Shown here piece by piece: positions 1-9,410 of a DNA stretch of 64,000 nt. The notes beneath the pieces are model-generated. The model worked only from the letters and a program-made list of their open reading frames with translations, had not been told where the DNA came from and searched no databases. The position numbers were made by a program, and so were the translations under genes. Origin of the DNA: an uncultured Pelagibacteraceae bacterium (GTDB lineage: Bacteria > Pseudomonadota > Alphaproteobacteria > Pelagibacterales > AG-422-B15); NCBI GenBank assembly GCA_902571005.1, contig CACGAG010000002.1:62001-126000 (forward strand), written 5' to 3'. Numbering within the stretch: the stretch's first letter is position 1; each line of letters begins with the position of its first letter.

Positions 1-295
1 ACGCATAATTATTCTTTGAACAATAATTCCTAACCGCTAAGCCAATAGGTCCCTCTGTAGCAACGTGTATAAAGTCAGGCTTAAACTTCTCAATGATCAC
101 GCCAATTTTGAACCAATGATTAATCGCAAGTTTTATTTCAGGATAAATAATCAGTGGAATTGTAATAAATTTATCTGGAGTTATATACCTAACCTCATGT
201 CCTTGACTTGTAAGTTCATCACCAAGTGTTTGATAAGTTCTAACAACACCATTTATTTGAGGGAGCCATGCGTCTGATGCGATGAGTATTTTCAA
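1..295 (-). CDS. Glycosyltransferase family 4 (GT4), N-terminal part, truncated by window edge
   Basis: Reverse strand translates from a TTG start at 295: (M)KILIASDAWLPQINGVVRTYQTLGDELTSQGHEVRYITPD..., typical GT4 N-terminus. The start abuts the stop of the upstream gene. Not in the ORF track. Confidence 0.8.
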   Translation of the reverse strand, partial: MKILIASDAWLPQINGVVRTYQTLGDELTSQGHEVRYITPDKFITIPLIIYPEIKLAINHWFKIGVIIEKFKPDFIHVATEGPIGLAVRNYCSKNNYA

Positions 296-1114
296 TTAAC
301 TTAATACCTTTACGGAGTCCTTATGTTTGTTGATAATTTCATACTTTTCAGCGATATCTTTCCAGAAAAGAATTTCCATTGATCCATCAAAATTTTCTAT
401 CATAAAGGAGCAACTTTCTACCCAGTCCCCATCATTATAGTAATGAACTCCATTTATTATTCGATGTGAAGCATGGTGAATATGTCCGCAAATAACTCCT
501 TTTAGATTTTTCTTTTTTGCATAACCTGCAACTATTTCTTCGTACTTATTAATGTAAGAAACAGCATTTTTTACTTTTAATTTTAGATACTTTGAAAGCG
601 ACCAATATTTCAAACCCAATAATAATCTTAATTGATTAAATCTTCTATTTAGCCATAAAGCTAAATCGTATGCGCTAGCGCCAAGATGGGCTAACCAGGG
701 TGCGATATTGATAATTGAGTCAAATTTGTCTCCATGGAGTATAAGATATTCAGATCCATCTACTGTCTTATGTTTGATTTCATTAACTACTCTAATTTCG
801 CCTAGTGTTATTGGCACAAATTTTCTAACAAGCTCATCATGATTTCCTGATACATAAAACACTTTAGTTCCATGTCGTGCTTTTCTTAGAATTTTTTGTA
901 TTACATCACTGTGACTTTGTGGCCAGTACCATCTATTTTTAAGTCGCCACCCATCTATAATATCTCCAACTAAGTATAGGTAATCTGATCTGGTATTTTT
1001 TAAAAAATCAAGCAACTGTTCAGCTTGACAGCCTTTTGACCCTAAATGAATATCTGAAATAAATATGGAACGATATTTTAAGAGAGGAATAACATTATTT
1101 TTTTCGTTGACCAT
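296..1114 (-). CDS. UDP-2,3-diacylglucosamine diphosphatase-like metallophosphoesterase
   Basis: FISDIHLGS / GDIIDGW / SGNHDE / HGDKFD / GHIHHA metallophosphoesterase motifs; linked to a GT4 gene. Confidence 0.85.
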   Translation of the reverse strand: MVNEKNNVIPLLKYRSIFISDIHLGSKGCQAEQLLDFLKNTRSDYLYLVGDIIDGWRLKNRWYWPQSHSDVIQKILRKARHGTKVFYVSGNHDELVRKFVPITLGEIRVVNEIKHKTVDGSEYLILHGDKFDSIINIAPWLAHLGASAYDLALWLNRRFNQLRLLLGLKYWSLSKYLKLKVKNAVSYINKYEEIVAGYAKKKNLKGVICGHIHHASHRIINGVHYYNDGDWVESCSFMIENFDGSMEILFWKDIAEKYEIINKHKDSVKVLS

Positions 1115-1280
1115 AAATTTGGTAAAAAAGAATCAATCTTCATTACATTACCAATAATTTATGAAAGATTTGTTAAGCTATACTTTCTAGAAATCTGTCA
1201 TAAAATTTTAATATTCTTGTAATTTTTATGACAAAATTAAAAATTATAATTTAATCATTGAGTAACTAGACAGAAGACTG

Positions 1281-1330
1281 AACTTCCTCATTTAATCCTC
1301 CACCCTTCCAAATATAAATGGGGAAGTTCT
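1281..1330 (+). ncRNA. Candidate small RNA hairpin with anti-SD-like loop
   Basis: Inverted repeat gaacttcctcattta (1281-1295) / taaatggggaagttc (1316-1330), 15 bp with one G-U; 20-nt loop atcctccacccttccaaata contains CCUCC. A TATAAT lies at 1245-1250. Confidence 0.4.
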
Positions 1331-1401
1331 TCTCTTATTTCAATTAGGGTAATTTGTATATTGGGATCATTATAAGAAAAAAGAGGAAAAATCAGGATTT
1401 T

Positions 1402-1442
1402 ATAAAAAAAAAGACCCGTCCAAGTATAAATTGAACAGGTCC
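1402..1442 (-). terminator. Rho-independent terminator downstream of the 1465-1884 gene
   Basis: Minus strand gacctgttcaa-tttata-cttggacgggtc hairpin followed by a T tract (ttttttttt). Confidence 0.7.
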
Positions 1443-1464
1443 TTAATTTATAGATTAAGTATGT

Positions 1465-1884
1465 TTAAAATGTTCTACCAATTCTCATTCCTGCCCTGTC
1501 GTACAAGACATTCATCAGAATGAAGACAAGTATACTAGCCACCATAGGAACTGGATTAGCGCCCCCATCTTCGCCCATAAATAAAACAATTTGCCTTATA
1601 GAAGTAACAAAGGATCCAACCAACATCATTCTAAAAAACACTGTAGATTGTTCAATTGGTGCCAGTAAACATGCAGTAAAACCTACTGCAAAAACTATAT
1701 AAACCCACCCGAGATTTGCAAACAGCTGAATATGTGCTGCATCAACATCGCTCGGATTTGTTCCTATTCGCTCTGCAAAGGCTAATACCGGCTCATTGTC
1801 TATAAACATAAAACCATAAAAGAGAAATAAAACTATTAAGAAACAAATTATTACTCTGCTTATTGTGTCTTCAACTTTAATCAT
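1465..1884 (-). CDS. Small integral membrane protein, DUF4345-like
   Basis: 139 aa with several predicted TM segments; resembles DUF4345 in composition. Confidence 0.5.
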   Translation of the reverse strand: MIKVEDTISRVIICFLIVLFLFYGFMFIDNEPVLAFAERIGTNPSDVDAAHIQLFANLGWVYIVFAVGFTACLLAPIEQSTVFFRMMLVGSFVTSIRQIVLFMGEDGGANPVPMVASILVFILMNVLYDRAGMRIGRTF

Positions 1885-1894
1885 TTTGTTCCTC

Positions 1895-2689
1895 CTAAAA
1901 ATTACTTTGGTTTCTGAAAAAGATAGTCAAAAATACAATGAAATTTAGAACTATAAAAAATGCCAATAATGGATTACCACCATCGGGAAATGTCACACTT
2001 CCAACTAACATTGCACAAAAGAACATCGTTCCTGCCACTGCACTCATTGATACTAAAACTCCACTCAGTCCAGCTCTGAACTGATAAACAAGAGCAATCA
2101 GTATAGCTATGTTTATCATAGTTATTCCTAATACACTGTGTTCAGATTGAGGATTGCTCTCTAATAATGGAGACTGCTCAATAAAACCACCTGGATATAT
2201 GAAGTATGAAACAACATTAAACAGCACTGCGGCAATTGCAATATACCCCATGATTTGAGTTGTTTTATCAGTAACTCCAAACGGACTTCCAGCTTTCTCA
2301 ATTGCAAGTGGATAACCAGCTCTAAATCTTGCTATGGCTAATAGCACAAACAAAATTATCCATGCATAAAGACCGGTATAGTTTTCTCCACCGCTTAGCT
2401 GCAATGACATCACAACCCATATTAATTGAAGTAGAACGACAGGCAGTGCATAAGCAAAAAACGCCCTCTCTAACCCTTTCAAACCCATATATAAAATGCC
2501 TACATAGGCTACAAAATTAACCGCTCCAAACCAATTTAAGAAAAATTCTGTAGTTATGTTATCTTCGAATGTTGGGTATCGATCAATCATGTAATCATAA
2601 TTGAACATCATAATGCACCCATAAACGAAGAATATTAAGCCTGAAATAAACATACAGGCTTTAATTACGTTATCGTCTGTTTTAAACAT
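1895..2689 (-). CDS. Integral membrane protein, unknown function
   Basis: 264 aa, multiple hydrophobic segments, upstream of and co-directional with 1465-1884. Confidence 0.6.
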   Translation of the reverse strand: MFKTDDNVIKACMFISGLIFFVYGCIMMFNYDYMIDRYPTFEDNITTEFFLNWFGAVNFVAYVGILYMGLKGLERAFFAYALPVVLLQLIWVVMSLQLSGGENYTGLYAWIILFVLLAIARFRAGYPLAIEKAGSPFGVTDKTTQIMGYIAIAAVLFNVVSYFIYPGGFIEQSPLLESNPQSEHSVLGITMINIAILIALVYQFRAGLSGVLVSMSAVAGTMFFCAMLVGSVTFPDGGNPLLAFFIVLNFIVFLTIFFRNQSNF

Positions 2690-2857
2690 ATAACCCCCTA
2701 TATTTGTTATATGAACGGAAGGTTAATTATTTATTTCTTTGTTAGAAAGTGAATTTTTTATATAAAGTGACTAAATTTTATAACTTGTTATTCTTGTTGA
2801 TACACATTTAATATTAAAAAGGTTTTTACTTAAAGTAAAATATTAGAATTATAATTT

Positions 2858-3739
2858 ATGCAATTGATTCAACTAATAATTGATGGTGTAGCTTCAGGCT
2901 GTATATATGGACTTGTAGCATTAGGTTTTGTCTTAATCTACAAAGCGACAGAAACCATTAATTTTGCTCAAGGCGATATTCTTATGCTCGGAGCATTCGT
3001 AGCCTATTCACTTATTGGCATTTTAGGCATGGACTACCTCACTGGATTCGCTCTTACTATTTTGATTATTGCTGTATTTGGGTTTTTCTTAGACGCAGTT
3101 GTCGTGAGACAGATTATTGGACAGCCTGCATTTGCAACCGTAATGCTAACTATCGGTTTAGGTTTTATTTTTAGAGGATTTGCATCAATTTACTGGGGAA
3201 CTGACATATTTTCATTCAGTACACCTTTCTCTGGAAAGATAACTGAGTTTAACGGTCTTATAATTTCATACGTCAACCTCTCTATCATTGTTGGAACTGC
3301 AGTTTTAATGTCTGCACTTTATTTCTTTTTTACATTTTCAAAAATTGGTGTGGCTATGAGAGCATCTTCAGAAAACCAATTAGCTGCCTATTATATGGGA
3401 ATACCAGTTAAATTTATTTTTTCATTAATATGGTCAATATCTGCAGGTGTTGCCGCTGTTGCGGGTGTACTTCTCGCGCCAATTACTTTGGTTGACACAT
3501 CAATATCATTAATTGGTTTGAAAGCTTTTGCTGCAGCTGTTCTAGGAGGATTTGGATCAATACCTGGAGCAATTGTTGGAGGCATTATAATAGGTATTGT
3601 CGAACAATTATGTGGAACTTACGAAAATTATTTGTTTGAGGGAGTGAGAGAAATATCTGCTTACCTCGTTCTTATCTTAACATTAATTATTTATCCAAGA
3701 GGTTTGTTCTCAGATAAAGCTGAGGTCAAAAAAGTTTAA
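2858..3739 (+). CDS. livH: Branched-chain amino acid-type ABC transporter permease (LivH family)
   Basis: MQLIQLIIDGVASGCIYGLVALGFVLIYKATETINFAQGDILMLGAF, canonical LivH N-terminus. Confidence 0.9.
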   Translation: MQLIQLIIDGVASGCIYGLVALGFVLIYKATETINFAQGDILMLGAFVAYSLIGILGMDYLTGFALTILIIAVFGFFLDAVVVRQIIGQPAFATVMLTIGLGFIFRGFASIYWGTDIFSFSTPFSGKITEFNGLIISYVNLSIIVGTAVLMSALYFFFTFSKIGVAMRASSENQLAAYYMGIPVKFIFSLIWSISAGVAAVAGVLLAPITLVDTSISLIGLKAFAAAVLGGFGSIPGAIVGGIIIGIVEQLCGTYENYLFEGVREISAYLVLILTLIIYPRGLFSDKAEVKKV

Positions 3740-4812
3740 TGAGATTTATTTTTAAAACTAAATATTCGCAAGATATAAATATTGCAAAACATAACGGTGA
3801 TCGTTTTTGGTATTCACTGCTTATTTTAATCATGGCAGCGTTACCGCTTGTATTAGATGATTTTTACTTAGGTGAAATCTCGTATATTTGCATTCTATCC
3901 ATTGCTGGTATTGGTTTAATGATATTATCTGGATACACAGGTCTTGCATCCTTAGGTCATGCCGCGTTCTTAGGAGTTGGCGCTTATACTCATGCCTTCT
4001 TACTAACGAATGGAATACCTTTTTATGCGTCAATTCCTATCGTAATAGTTGTTTCATTTCTAGTAGGTGCAGCAATTGGAATACCAATCCTTCGCTTAAC
4101 AGGGATGTATTTAGCTATTGCAACATTAGCCTTAGGCTTTATTGCGGAACATGTTTTTATAAAATGGGAACACTTTACAGGCGGTAACAGAGGGTTGCCT
4201 GTACCTCAACCAGAATTCTTGGGTATGAGCTTCTATGACAGTGTTTTCTTTTATTATGTCTGCCTTGTCTTTCTTATTGCAGCGATGTTTGCGGCAATCA
4301 ATATACTCAGATCTCCAACAGGAAGAGCGTTTGTTGCTATTCGAGACAGTGAAATTGCAGCACAAAGCTTAGGCGTTAACTTAGGTCTCTATAAAGCTTT
4401 ATCATTTGCAATTTCTGGAGCCTTTACTGGCTTAGCCGGCGCATTACTTGCTCATTACATTGGATACTTAGCTCCAGATATATTTAATATCTTTTTATCT
4501 TTAACGTTACTTTTGCTTATCGTTGTTGGTGGAATGGGAAGTTTGCATGGAACAGTGTTTGGAGCAATATTCGTTGGCTTCTTACCGCAATTGATTGCCA
4601 TCTGTCGTGACTATTTACCAAGCTCTATTGGCTCACAGCCAGGTCTGGAGCCAATGTTGTTTGGAATAATACTTGTATTCTTCATTTTATATGAACCACT
4701 TGGGATTTATGGAAGATGGATTAAAATAAAGTTATTCTTTGAACTGTTTCCTACCTACAAAAGACAAACATTTAAGAAACAAAAAGTATTTACTAAATCG
4801 GACCGCGTATAA
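3739..4812 (+). CDS. livM: Branched-chain amino acid-type ABC transporter permease (LivM family)
   Basis: GLMILSGYTGLASLGHAAFLGVGAYTHAFL motif; overlaps livH stop. Confidence 0.9.
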   Translation: MRFIFKTKYSQDINIAKHNGDRFWYSLLILIMAALPLVLDDFYLGEISYICILSIAGIGLMILSGYTGLASLGHAAFLGVGAYTHAFLLTNGIPFYASIPIVIVVSFLVGAAIGIPILRLTGMYLAIATLALGFIAEHVFIKWEHFTGGNRGLPVPQPEFLGMSFYDSVFFYYVCLVFLIAAMFAAINILRSPTGRAFVAIRDSEIAAQSLGVNLGLYKALSFAISGAFTGLAGALLAHYIGYLAPDIFNIFLSLTLLLLIVVGGMGSLHGTVFGAIFVGFLPQLIAICRDYLPSSIGSQPGLEPMLFGIILVFFILYEPLGIYGRWIKIKLFFELFPTYKRQTFKKQKVFTKSDRV

Positions 4813-5570
4813 TGAGTTTGTTTGAAGTAAAAAATATCACTGTAGCATTTGGAGGAGTAAAAGCCCTTAATGATGTATCGTTCGGTGTCGACAAAGGTGA
4901 AATATTTACAATAATTGGTCCTAACGGAGCAGGTAAATCAACACTCTTCAATGTAATAAGCAGAATCTATGAGCCAAGCAAAGGTGAGATATATTTTGAA
5001 AATCAAAATATCTCAAAAACTAAGCCTCATAATATATCAAAGCTTGGAATAGCAAGAACGTTTCAAAATTTAGAATTATTTGAAAATGCAACTGTTCTGC
5101 AGAATTTACTTCTTGGACGACATATTTATAAAAAAACAAATATTTTATCTGAGGTATTTTTTACACCCAGTGCTCGTAAGCAAGAACATGAATACAGACT
5201 TAAGGTTGAAGAGGTAATTGACTTTCTAGACCTTCAACATTACCGAGATACTCTTATAAACGGCCTTCCCTACGGTGTTCGCAAAAATGTTGAACTTGCA
5301 AGAGCCCTTTGTACCGATCCAAAATTACTTTTATTAGATGAACCGTCATCAGGATTAACAAATGAGGAAACAATTGATCTTGGCTTTTGGATTAAAGATA
5401 TTCAATCTTTATTAGGAATTACCATAATTATGATTGAGCATGACATGAGTTTTGTTAATAAAGTGTCAGATCGGATACTTGCTCTTAATTATGGAAAAAT
5501 ACTTGCATCTGGCCTACCTGAAGAAATCAAAAATAATGCAGATGTTAAGCAAGCCTATATGGGGGAGTAA
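4812..5570 (+). CDS. livG: Branched-chain amino acid-type ABC transporter ATP-binding protein (LivG family)
   Basis: GPNGAGKSTLFNVISR Walker A, LLLLDEPSSGL Walker B, C-terminus KQAYMGE. Confidence 0.9.
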   Translation: MSLFEVKNITVAFGGVKALNDVSFGVDKGEIFTIIGPNGAGKSTLFNVISRIYEPSKGEIYFENQNISKTKPHNISKLGIARTFQNLELFENATVLQNLLLGRHIYKKTNILSEVFFTPSARKQEHEYRLKVEEVIDFLDLQHYRDTLINGLPYGVRKNVELARALCTDPKLLLLDEPSSGLTNEETIDLGFWIKDIQSLLGITIIMIEHDMSFVNKVSDRILALNYGKILASGLPEEIKNNADVKQAYMGE

Positions 5571-5590
5571 ATTCCTCTAACCCATTGAAT

Positions 5591-5628
5591 AGACTCAACT
5601 TTTAACCCCCACTTTTTGAGTCTTTTTT
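5591..5628 (+). terminator. Terminator of livHMG
   Basis: agactcaa (5591-5598) / ttgagtct (5616-5623) stem followed by a T run. Confidence 0.7.
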
Positions 5629-5707
5629 GAATTCATATTAAAAAACAATAACTTATAAAATTAGTCGTTCCTAATTCGCACCTTTACGTCAAAAAAAAAT
5701 AGATAAA

Positions 5708-5740
5708 ACATAGGATTTTGAACAACCTATCACATCAATC
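5708..5740 (+). repeat. Direct repeat copy A flanking the PLD-like gene
   Basis: acataggattttgaacaacctatcacatcaatc; about 30 of 33 bases match copy B at 7049-7083, allowing a 2-nt insertion in B. Confidence 0.75.
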
Positions 5741-7031
5741 ATAAACATTTACTGTCATTACCATCTGTCATTTCATCAAAATCATTATCACTTCCATCAA
5801 AACAAGAATTTACAGAGTCTAATGATTCAGCTTCAGGGTCTAGAACTAACCATTTATTAGGAATTGAATTCCACATTTCGTTAAAATGATTTGTTAAATA
5901 TTTAGAATTTTGAATATCATTTTTAATAATCAAAGTATTTTCATCATTTTTAGTTACCCCTGCTTTAGTCCAATTCATCGATCCGGTTACGATATGTTTG
6001 TTATCAATAACTGCTGTTTTCATATGCATTTTTCCACCCCAATTTTCAACTTTTACTTCAATTCCTTGATCTCTTAAGTATTGATGCTTGCTATATCCAT
6101 TGCTTGCACCAGTAGCATCAATAATTACTCGAACACTTACGCCTCGGTTATGAGCATTTACTAATTTTTTTACTACTTTGTTATAAGTTAAGAAAAAGAT
6201 TGACAGGTCAATTGACTCTTGAGAGTTGTCTATTAATCGCTCTACTTTTTCCATCGCATAATTTTTTGGAGAGAACAAAATAACTACTTCAGATGAATCT
6301 ATGTTAGTTGAAACAATTTGACTCCTTGCTTCATCTTCACGACTCTTGTCCTTACCGCGATGAAAATCTCCACCATACATTTTATTAAATTCCTCAAGAT
6401 ATTTTAAAGCTACGAATGATGAGTCAACAACAACGACATTATTTGCATTATATCCGCCAGTACCAGTATCACTAATATTAGCAGACCCAGTCCATAAGTA
6501 TTTACCATCAACAATAAAAAACTTGTTGTGCATTATGTCGCCTTTGTGAGGAAATGGGTCTTTACTTGCATAACCTTTACCTTCAAAGCACTGCAATGGT
6601 CCTAAAGAGTTTTTTGGTCTTTCACAATTACTGTCTTGTGAATATTGAATATTTGATAGTTCTTGCTTTATTTTTAGATCGTATTTGAAATCGTCTTTTA
6701 TTTTATCTTTAAAATATTTCTCTAATAAAGGTGTGTCTCTATAAGGGTTATTGTTATCAGTATCTTTATCAACAATGCCTCTAATAATCACACCTCTTTG
6801 ATCAGCATTAATTAAAGCATCTAAAATTTCAGGCTGACCTCTCAAACCATAAATCGCAAAATCAATTGATGACTTTGACTCATTAATTAGATCAAGCAGT
6901 GTCTTGCAAATTTTTTGATCACATTTATGATTAGGCCCAACTTGATCAATTGGCGAGTTTACAATTATTTTAAGAGAATCCGCGTAAGCATTTTGCATAA
7001 GTAAGATTAATGCAATTATTAAGTATTTCAT
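5739..7031 (-). CDS. Secreted phospholipase D-superfamily protein with two HKD motifs and acidic Cys-bounded C-terminal motif
   Basis: Signal peptide; HNKFFIVDG and HMKTAVIDN HKD motifs; C-terminus CFDGSDNDFDEMTDGNDSKC. Confidence 0.85.
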   Translation of the reverse strand: MKYLIIALILLMQNAYADSLKIIVNSPIDQVGPNHKCDQKICKTLLDLINESKSSIDFAIYGLRGQPEILDALINADQRGVIIRGIVDKDTDNNNPYRDTPLLEKYFKDKIKDDFKYDLKIKQELSNIQYSQDSNCERPKNSLGPLQCFEGKGYASKDPFPHKGDIMHNKFFIVDGKYLWTGSANISDTGTGGYNANNVVVVDSSFVALKYLEEFNKMYGGDFHRGKDKSREDEARSQIVSTNIDSSEVVILFSPKNYAMEKVERLIDNSQESIDLSIFFLTYNKVVKKLVNAHNRGVSVRVIIDATGASNGYSKHQYLRDQGIEVKVENWGGKMHMKTAVIDNKHIVTGSMNWTKAGVTKNDENTLIIKNDIQNSKYLTNHFNEMWNSIPNKWLVLDPEAESLDSVNSCFDGSDNDFDEMTDGNDSKCL

Positions 7032-7048
7032 CTTTTTGAAATCTTACC

Positions 7049-7083
7049 ACATAGGAAGTTTTGAACAACCTGCCCCATCAATC
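7049..7083 (+). repeat. Direct repeat copy B flanking the PLD-like gene
   Basis: acataggaagttttgaacaacctgccccatcaatc, direct-orientation partner of 5708-5740. Confidence 0.75.
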
Positions 7084-7176
7084 TAAAATACGGGGAGTTA
7101 GTTATATATTGGGGGGGTTGCAATTGAAATTGCCTTTTTAACTCTGTGCTATATGATTTTGTCATGAAAAATATTT

Positions 7177-8439
7177 ATGAAATTTTGTAAATTAATAATC
7201 ACAATTATTTTTATTCTCTATTCTGGTCCTAGTCAGGCTAGCAAATGGGATATTTTTTCTAATCCAAATGAAGAAGTTCTGAAATGCTTTAAAAGTAATG
7301 GTTTAGAAGAAAGTGAAATCAAATTCTTAGAAAACGGTCGACCAGACGAAAAACCATTAAGAAAAAAAGCAAAAGAGGTTATTCAATCATGTAAAAAAAT
7401 ATGGAAGAAAAATGGAAATAATGTTGCTAGCAGTGAACAAGATCCTCAGATTTTTAAAACCTCCCCTTTTGGTAAAGATCTGCAATTATTAGTATATGAA
7501 GCTAATAAAATTCAGGAAGGAACATTTTTACTAGTTGTCCCTCAAAAAAATTCACACGGTCGAGTAGTGGAAATTACTAATAATGCTGAAATCGTTTGGC
7601 AATACAATGGGGATAGCTCATTTGGAAGATTAGATGATGCTAAATTCACAAATAAAAACACAATTTTAATCGCCGCTGAAAAAGGGGTTTATGAGATAGA
7701 TAGAGAAGGCAAAGTAATTTGGTCTTACAAAACTAAAGTAAGTCATGATGTTGATAAGTTATCGAACGAAAATGTCCTTATAAATTACGCATGGGGTCCT
7801 AAAGGAAGTAAAAAAATCATCGAAGTTGATAACAATAAAAACGTTGTGTGGAGTTGGGATGGCATGAAGACTCATAACATTGCTCCATTTGCAGATGCAT
7901 ATGCGTCGGATTCAAAAACTACTGGTTCAGGTAAAACTTGGATACACAATAATGGTGTGACTGCGCTTGCAGATGATACTTTTTTAATCTCCATGCGTGA
8001 TTTTCAAGAAATTATTTGGATTAATAGAGAGGCTGAGATAATAAAAAAATATATTTTTAATTGTAACAAGAAAAAAAGAGCTCTTTTGACCTCTGGAGAG
8101 ATAAGAGGATGCAATCCTCACGAGCCTCAACAACTTCAAAATGGCAATATAGTAGTTGGTTTAAGGAATCCTGATAGAGCTATTGAGTTTAATCCTGAGA
8201 CAGATAAAATCGTTTGGCAATGGCGAGCCCCTAAGAGTAAGGCATACGGAACAATAAGGGACGTTGATAAATTGAAAAATGGTAATTTTATGGTTGTTAC
8301 TGGAAGTCATTTACTTGAAATAAACTCAAATGGAGAAGTTGTTTTAGATATTGGTGCAAAAGAGTCTTTAAGCCAAGATCATAGAATACTTTACAAAGCT
8401 CAGAAAATTTATCCTGATGGCACTTTTTCACATGATTAA
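7177..8439 (+). CDS. Secreted arylsulfotransferase (ASST)-like beta-propeller protein
   Basis: Signal peptide; repeated blades (GRVVEITNNAEIVWQYNG, GVYEIDREGKVIWSYKT, KIIEVDNNKNVVWSWDG, AIEFNPETDKIVWQW); conserved-type His in KTHNIAP and NPHEPQ. Confidence 0.7.
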   Translation: MKFCKLIITIIFILYSGPSQASKWDIFSNPNEEVLKCFKSNGLEESEIKFLENGRPDEKPLRKKAKEVIQSCKKIWKKNGNNVASSEQDPQIFKTSPFGKDLQLLVYEANKIQEGTFLLVVPQKNSHGRVVEITNNAEIVWQYNGDSSFGRLDDAKFTNKNTILIAAEKGVYEIDREGKVIWSYKTKVSHDVDKLSNENVLINYAWGPKGSKKIIEVDNNKNVVWSWDGMKTHNIAPFADAYASDSKTTGSGKTWIHNNGVTALADDTFLISMRDFQEIIWINREAEIIKKYIFNCNKKKRALLTSGEIRGCNPHEPQQLQNGNIVVGLRNPDRAIEFNPETDKIVWQWRAPKSKAYGTIRDVDKLKNGNFMVVTGSHLLEINSNGEVVLDIGAKESLSQDHRILYKAQKIYPDGTFSHD

Positions 8440-8606
8440 TACTTTGTGAGATTAATTAAATTATTTTGAGTTGCGAAAGAGAGTATTGGTCGTTTCTAAT
8501 TCGTTCGCGTACTATCCTATACGAGCCTGTACAAGACTGTACGTCTGTGAATGAAAGTATAAATAATTTTGTTATTATACCTACTATCGACGTCGTACAT
8601 CAACGT

Positions 8607-8630
8607 ATGACCCAGGCGTATATGGGTGAA
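8607..8630 (+). pseudogene. Candidate livG C-terminal remnant (MTQAYMGE*)
   Basis: caggcgtatatgggtgaatag versus livG caagcctatatgggggagtaa: same peptide QAYMGE-stop, all five differences at third codon positions. Confidence 0.35.
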
Positions 8631-8633
8631 TAG

Positions 8634-9410
8634 TTAAATAATTAAAATAATATAAAACATCCAAACTGGAATAAATAATATCCAATATCCGTACATCCAC
8701 ATCATCCCAACTACTCCACCCCAATCGTTACTTTCATAAGATACTTTTCGATCATTGATTGAGCTTTCAAATTCCAACTTAACTTTAGATAGATCCATAT
8801 TGAATTCTTGAGCTTTGATTTCAGGGTTGGTATTTATTCTTTTTGTAATAGATTTTAAATGCAGTACTTGCCAGGGTAGATATAAAGCTCCAAAAACTAT
8901 GTTAATAATAATAAGTGAATGATGAGCATTTGATAGATCTAAACTAAACATGGCTATGCTTAAAATCGTATTAATGAAAAATATTACAAACCATCCAAAT
9001 TCTTCATAAAAATAAAAGCGTTCGTATTTCATAAGTATTGCGCCCCAGCAAAAGAACTGTGAAATAATTACCTGAATGACCATTAACCAAGAAATTAAAT
9101 CAACAAACATATACTGATCAGAATTAATAATCCTGAGAACATAACTAAACATATAGATATATGTCACCTCTACGATAGTTACTAAAAATCGTGTCACAAA
9201 TACTGAAGAAAGAACTGTGTCAATGATTACTGATTTCGAAGCATAATTTACAGGAAACAAACATCTGAATGCAGAAACTGATATTAAAATTATAGCAGGA
9301 ACAACAAGGAATAAGTCATTGCTAATGTTTGCTATTGTTACTGAAGCCCAAAGTAGAAATAAATTAGAAATGACGCCTATTCTTAATCCTTGTAATAAAT
9401 ATTTATACAT
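8634..9410 (-). CDS. Integral membrane protein, unknown
   Basis: 258 aa with multiple TM segments. Confidence 0.6.
   Translation of the reverse strand: MYKYLLQGLRIGVISNLFLLWASVTIANISNDLFLVVPAIILISVSAFRCLFPVNYASKSVIIDTVLSSVFVTRFLVTIVEVTYIYMFSYVLRIINSDQYMFVDLISWLMVIQVIISQFFCWGAILMKYERFYFYEEFGWFVIFFINTILSIAMFSLDLSNAHHSLIIINIVFGALYLPWQVLHLKSITKRINTNPEIKAQEFNMDLSKVKLEFESSINDRKVSYESNDWGGVVGMMWMYGYWILFIPVWMFYIILII

Noticed and set aside
65-277. 70-aa plus-strand ORF
   Set aside because: Antisense to the GT4 N-terminus, which translates convincingly on the minus strand.
3888-4365. Overlapping ORFs 3888-4187 (+) and 4132-4365 (-)
   Set aside because: Out-of-frame/antisense readings inside livM with Cys/Trp/Arg-rich artefactual composition.
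7164-7190. Nine-codon ORF (MKNIYEIL*) overlapping the ASST-like gene start
   Set aside because: Too short and AT-rich; no codon bias or stalling motif to support a leader peptide.
8505-8600. Short gtac/acgt-rich stretch that looked like a possible recombination site
   Set aside because: Only short, irregular inverted repeats; no consistent arm length or matching partner elsewhere beyond the 18-bp repeat already reported.
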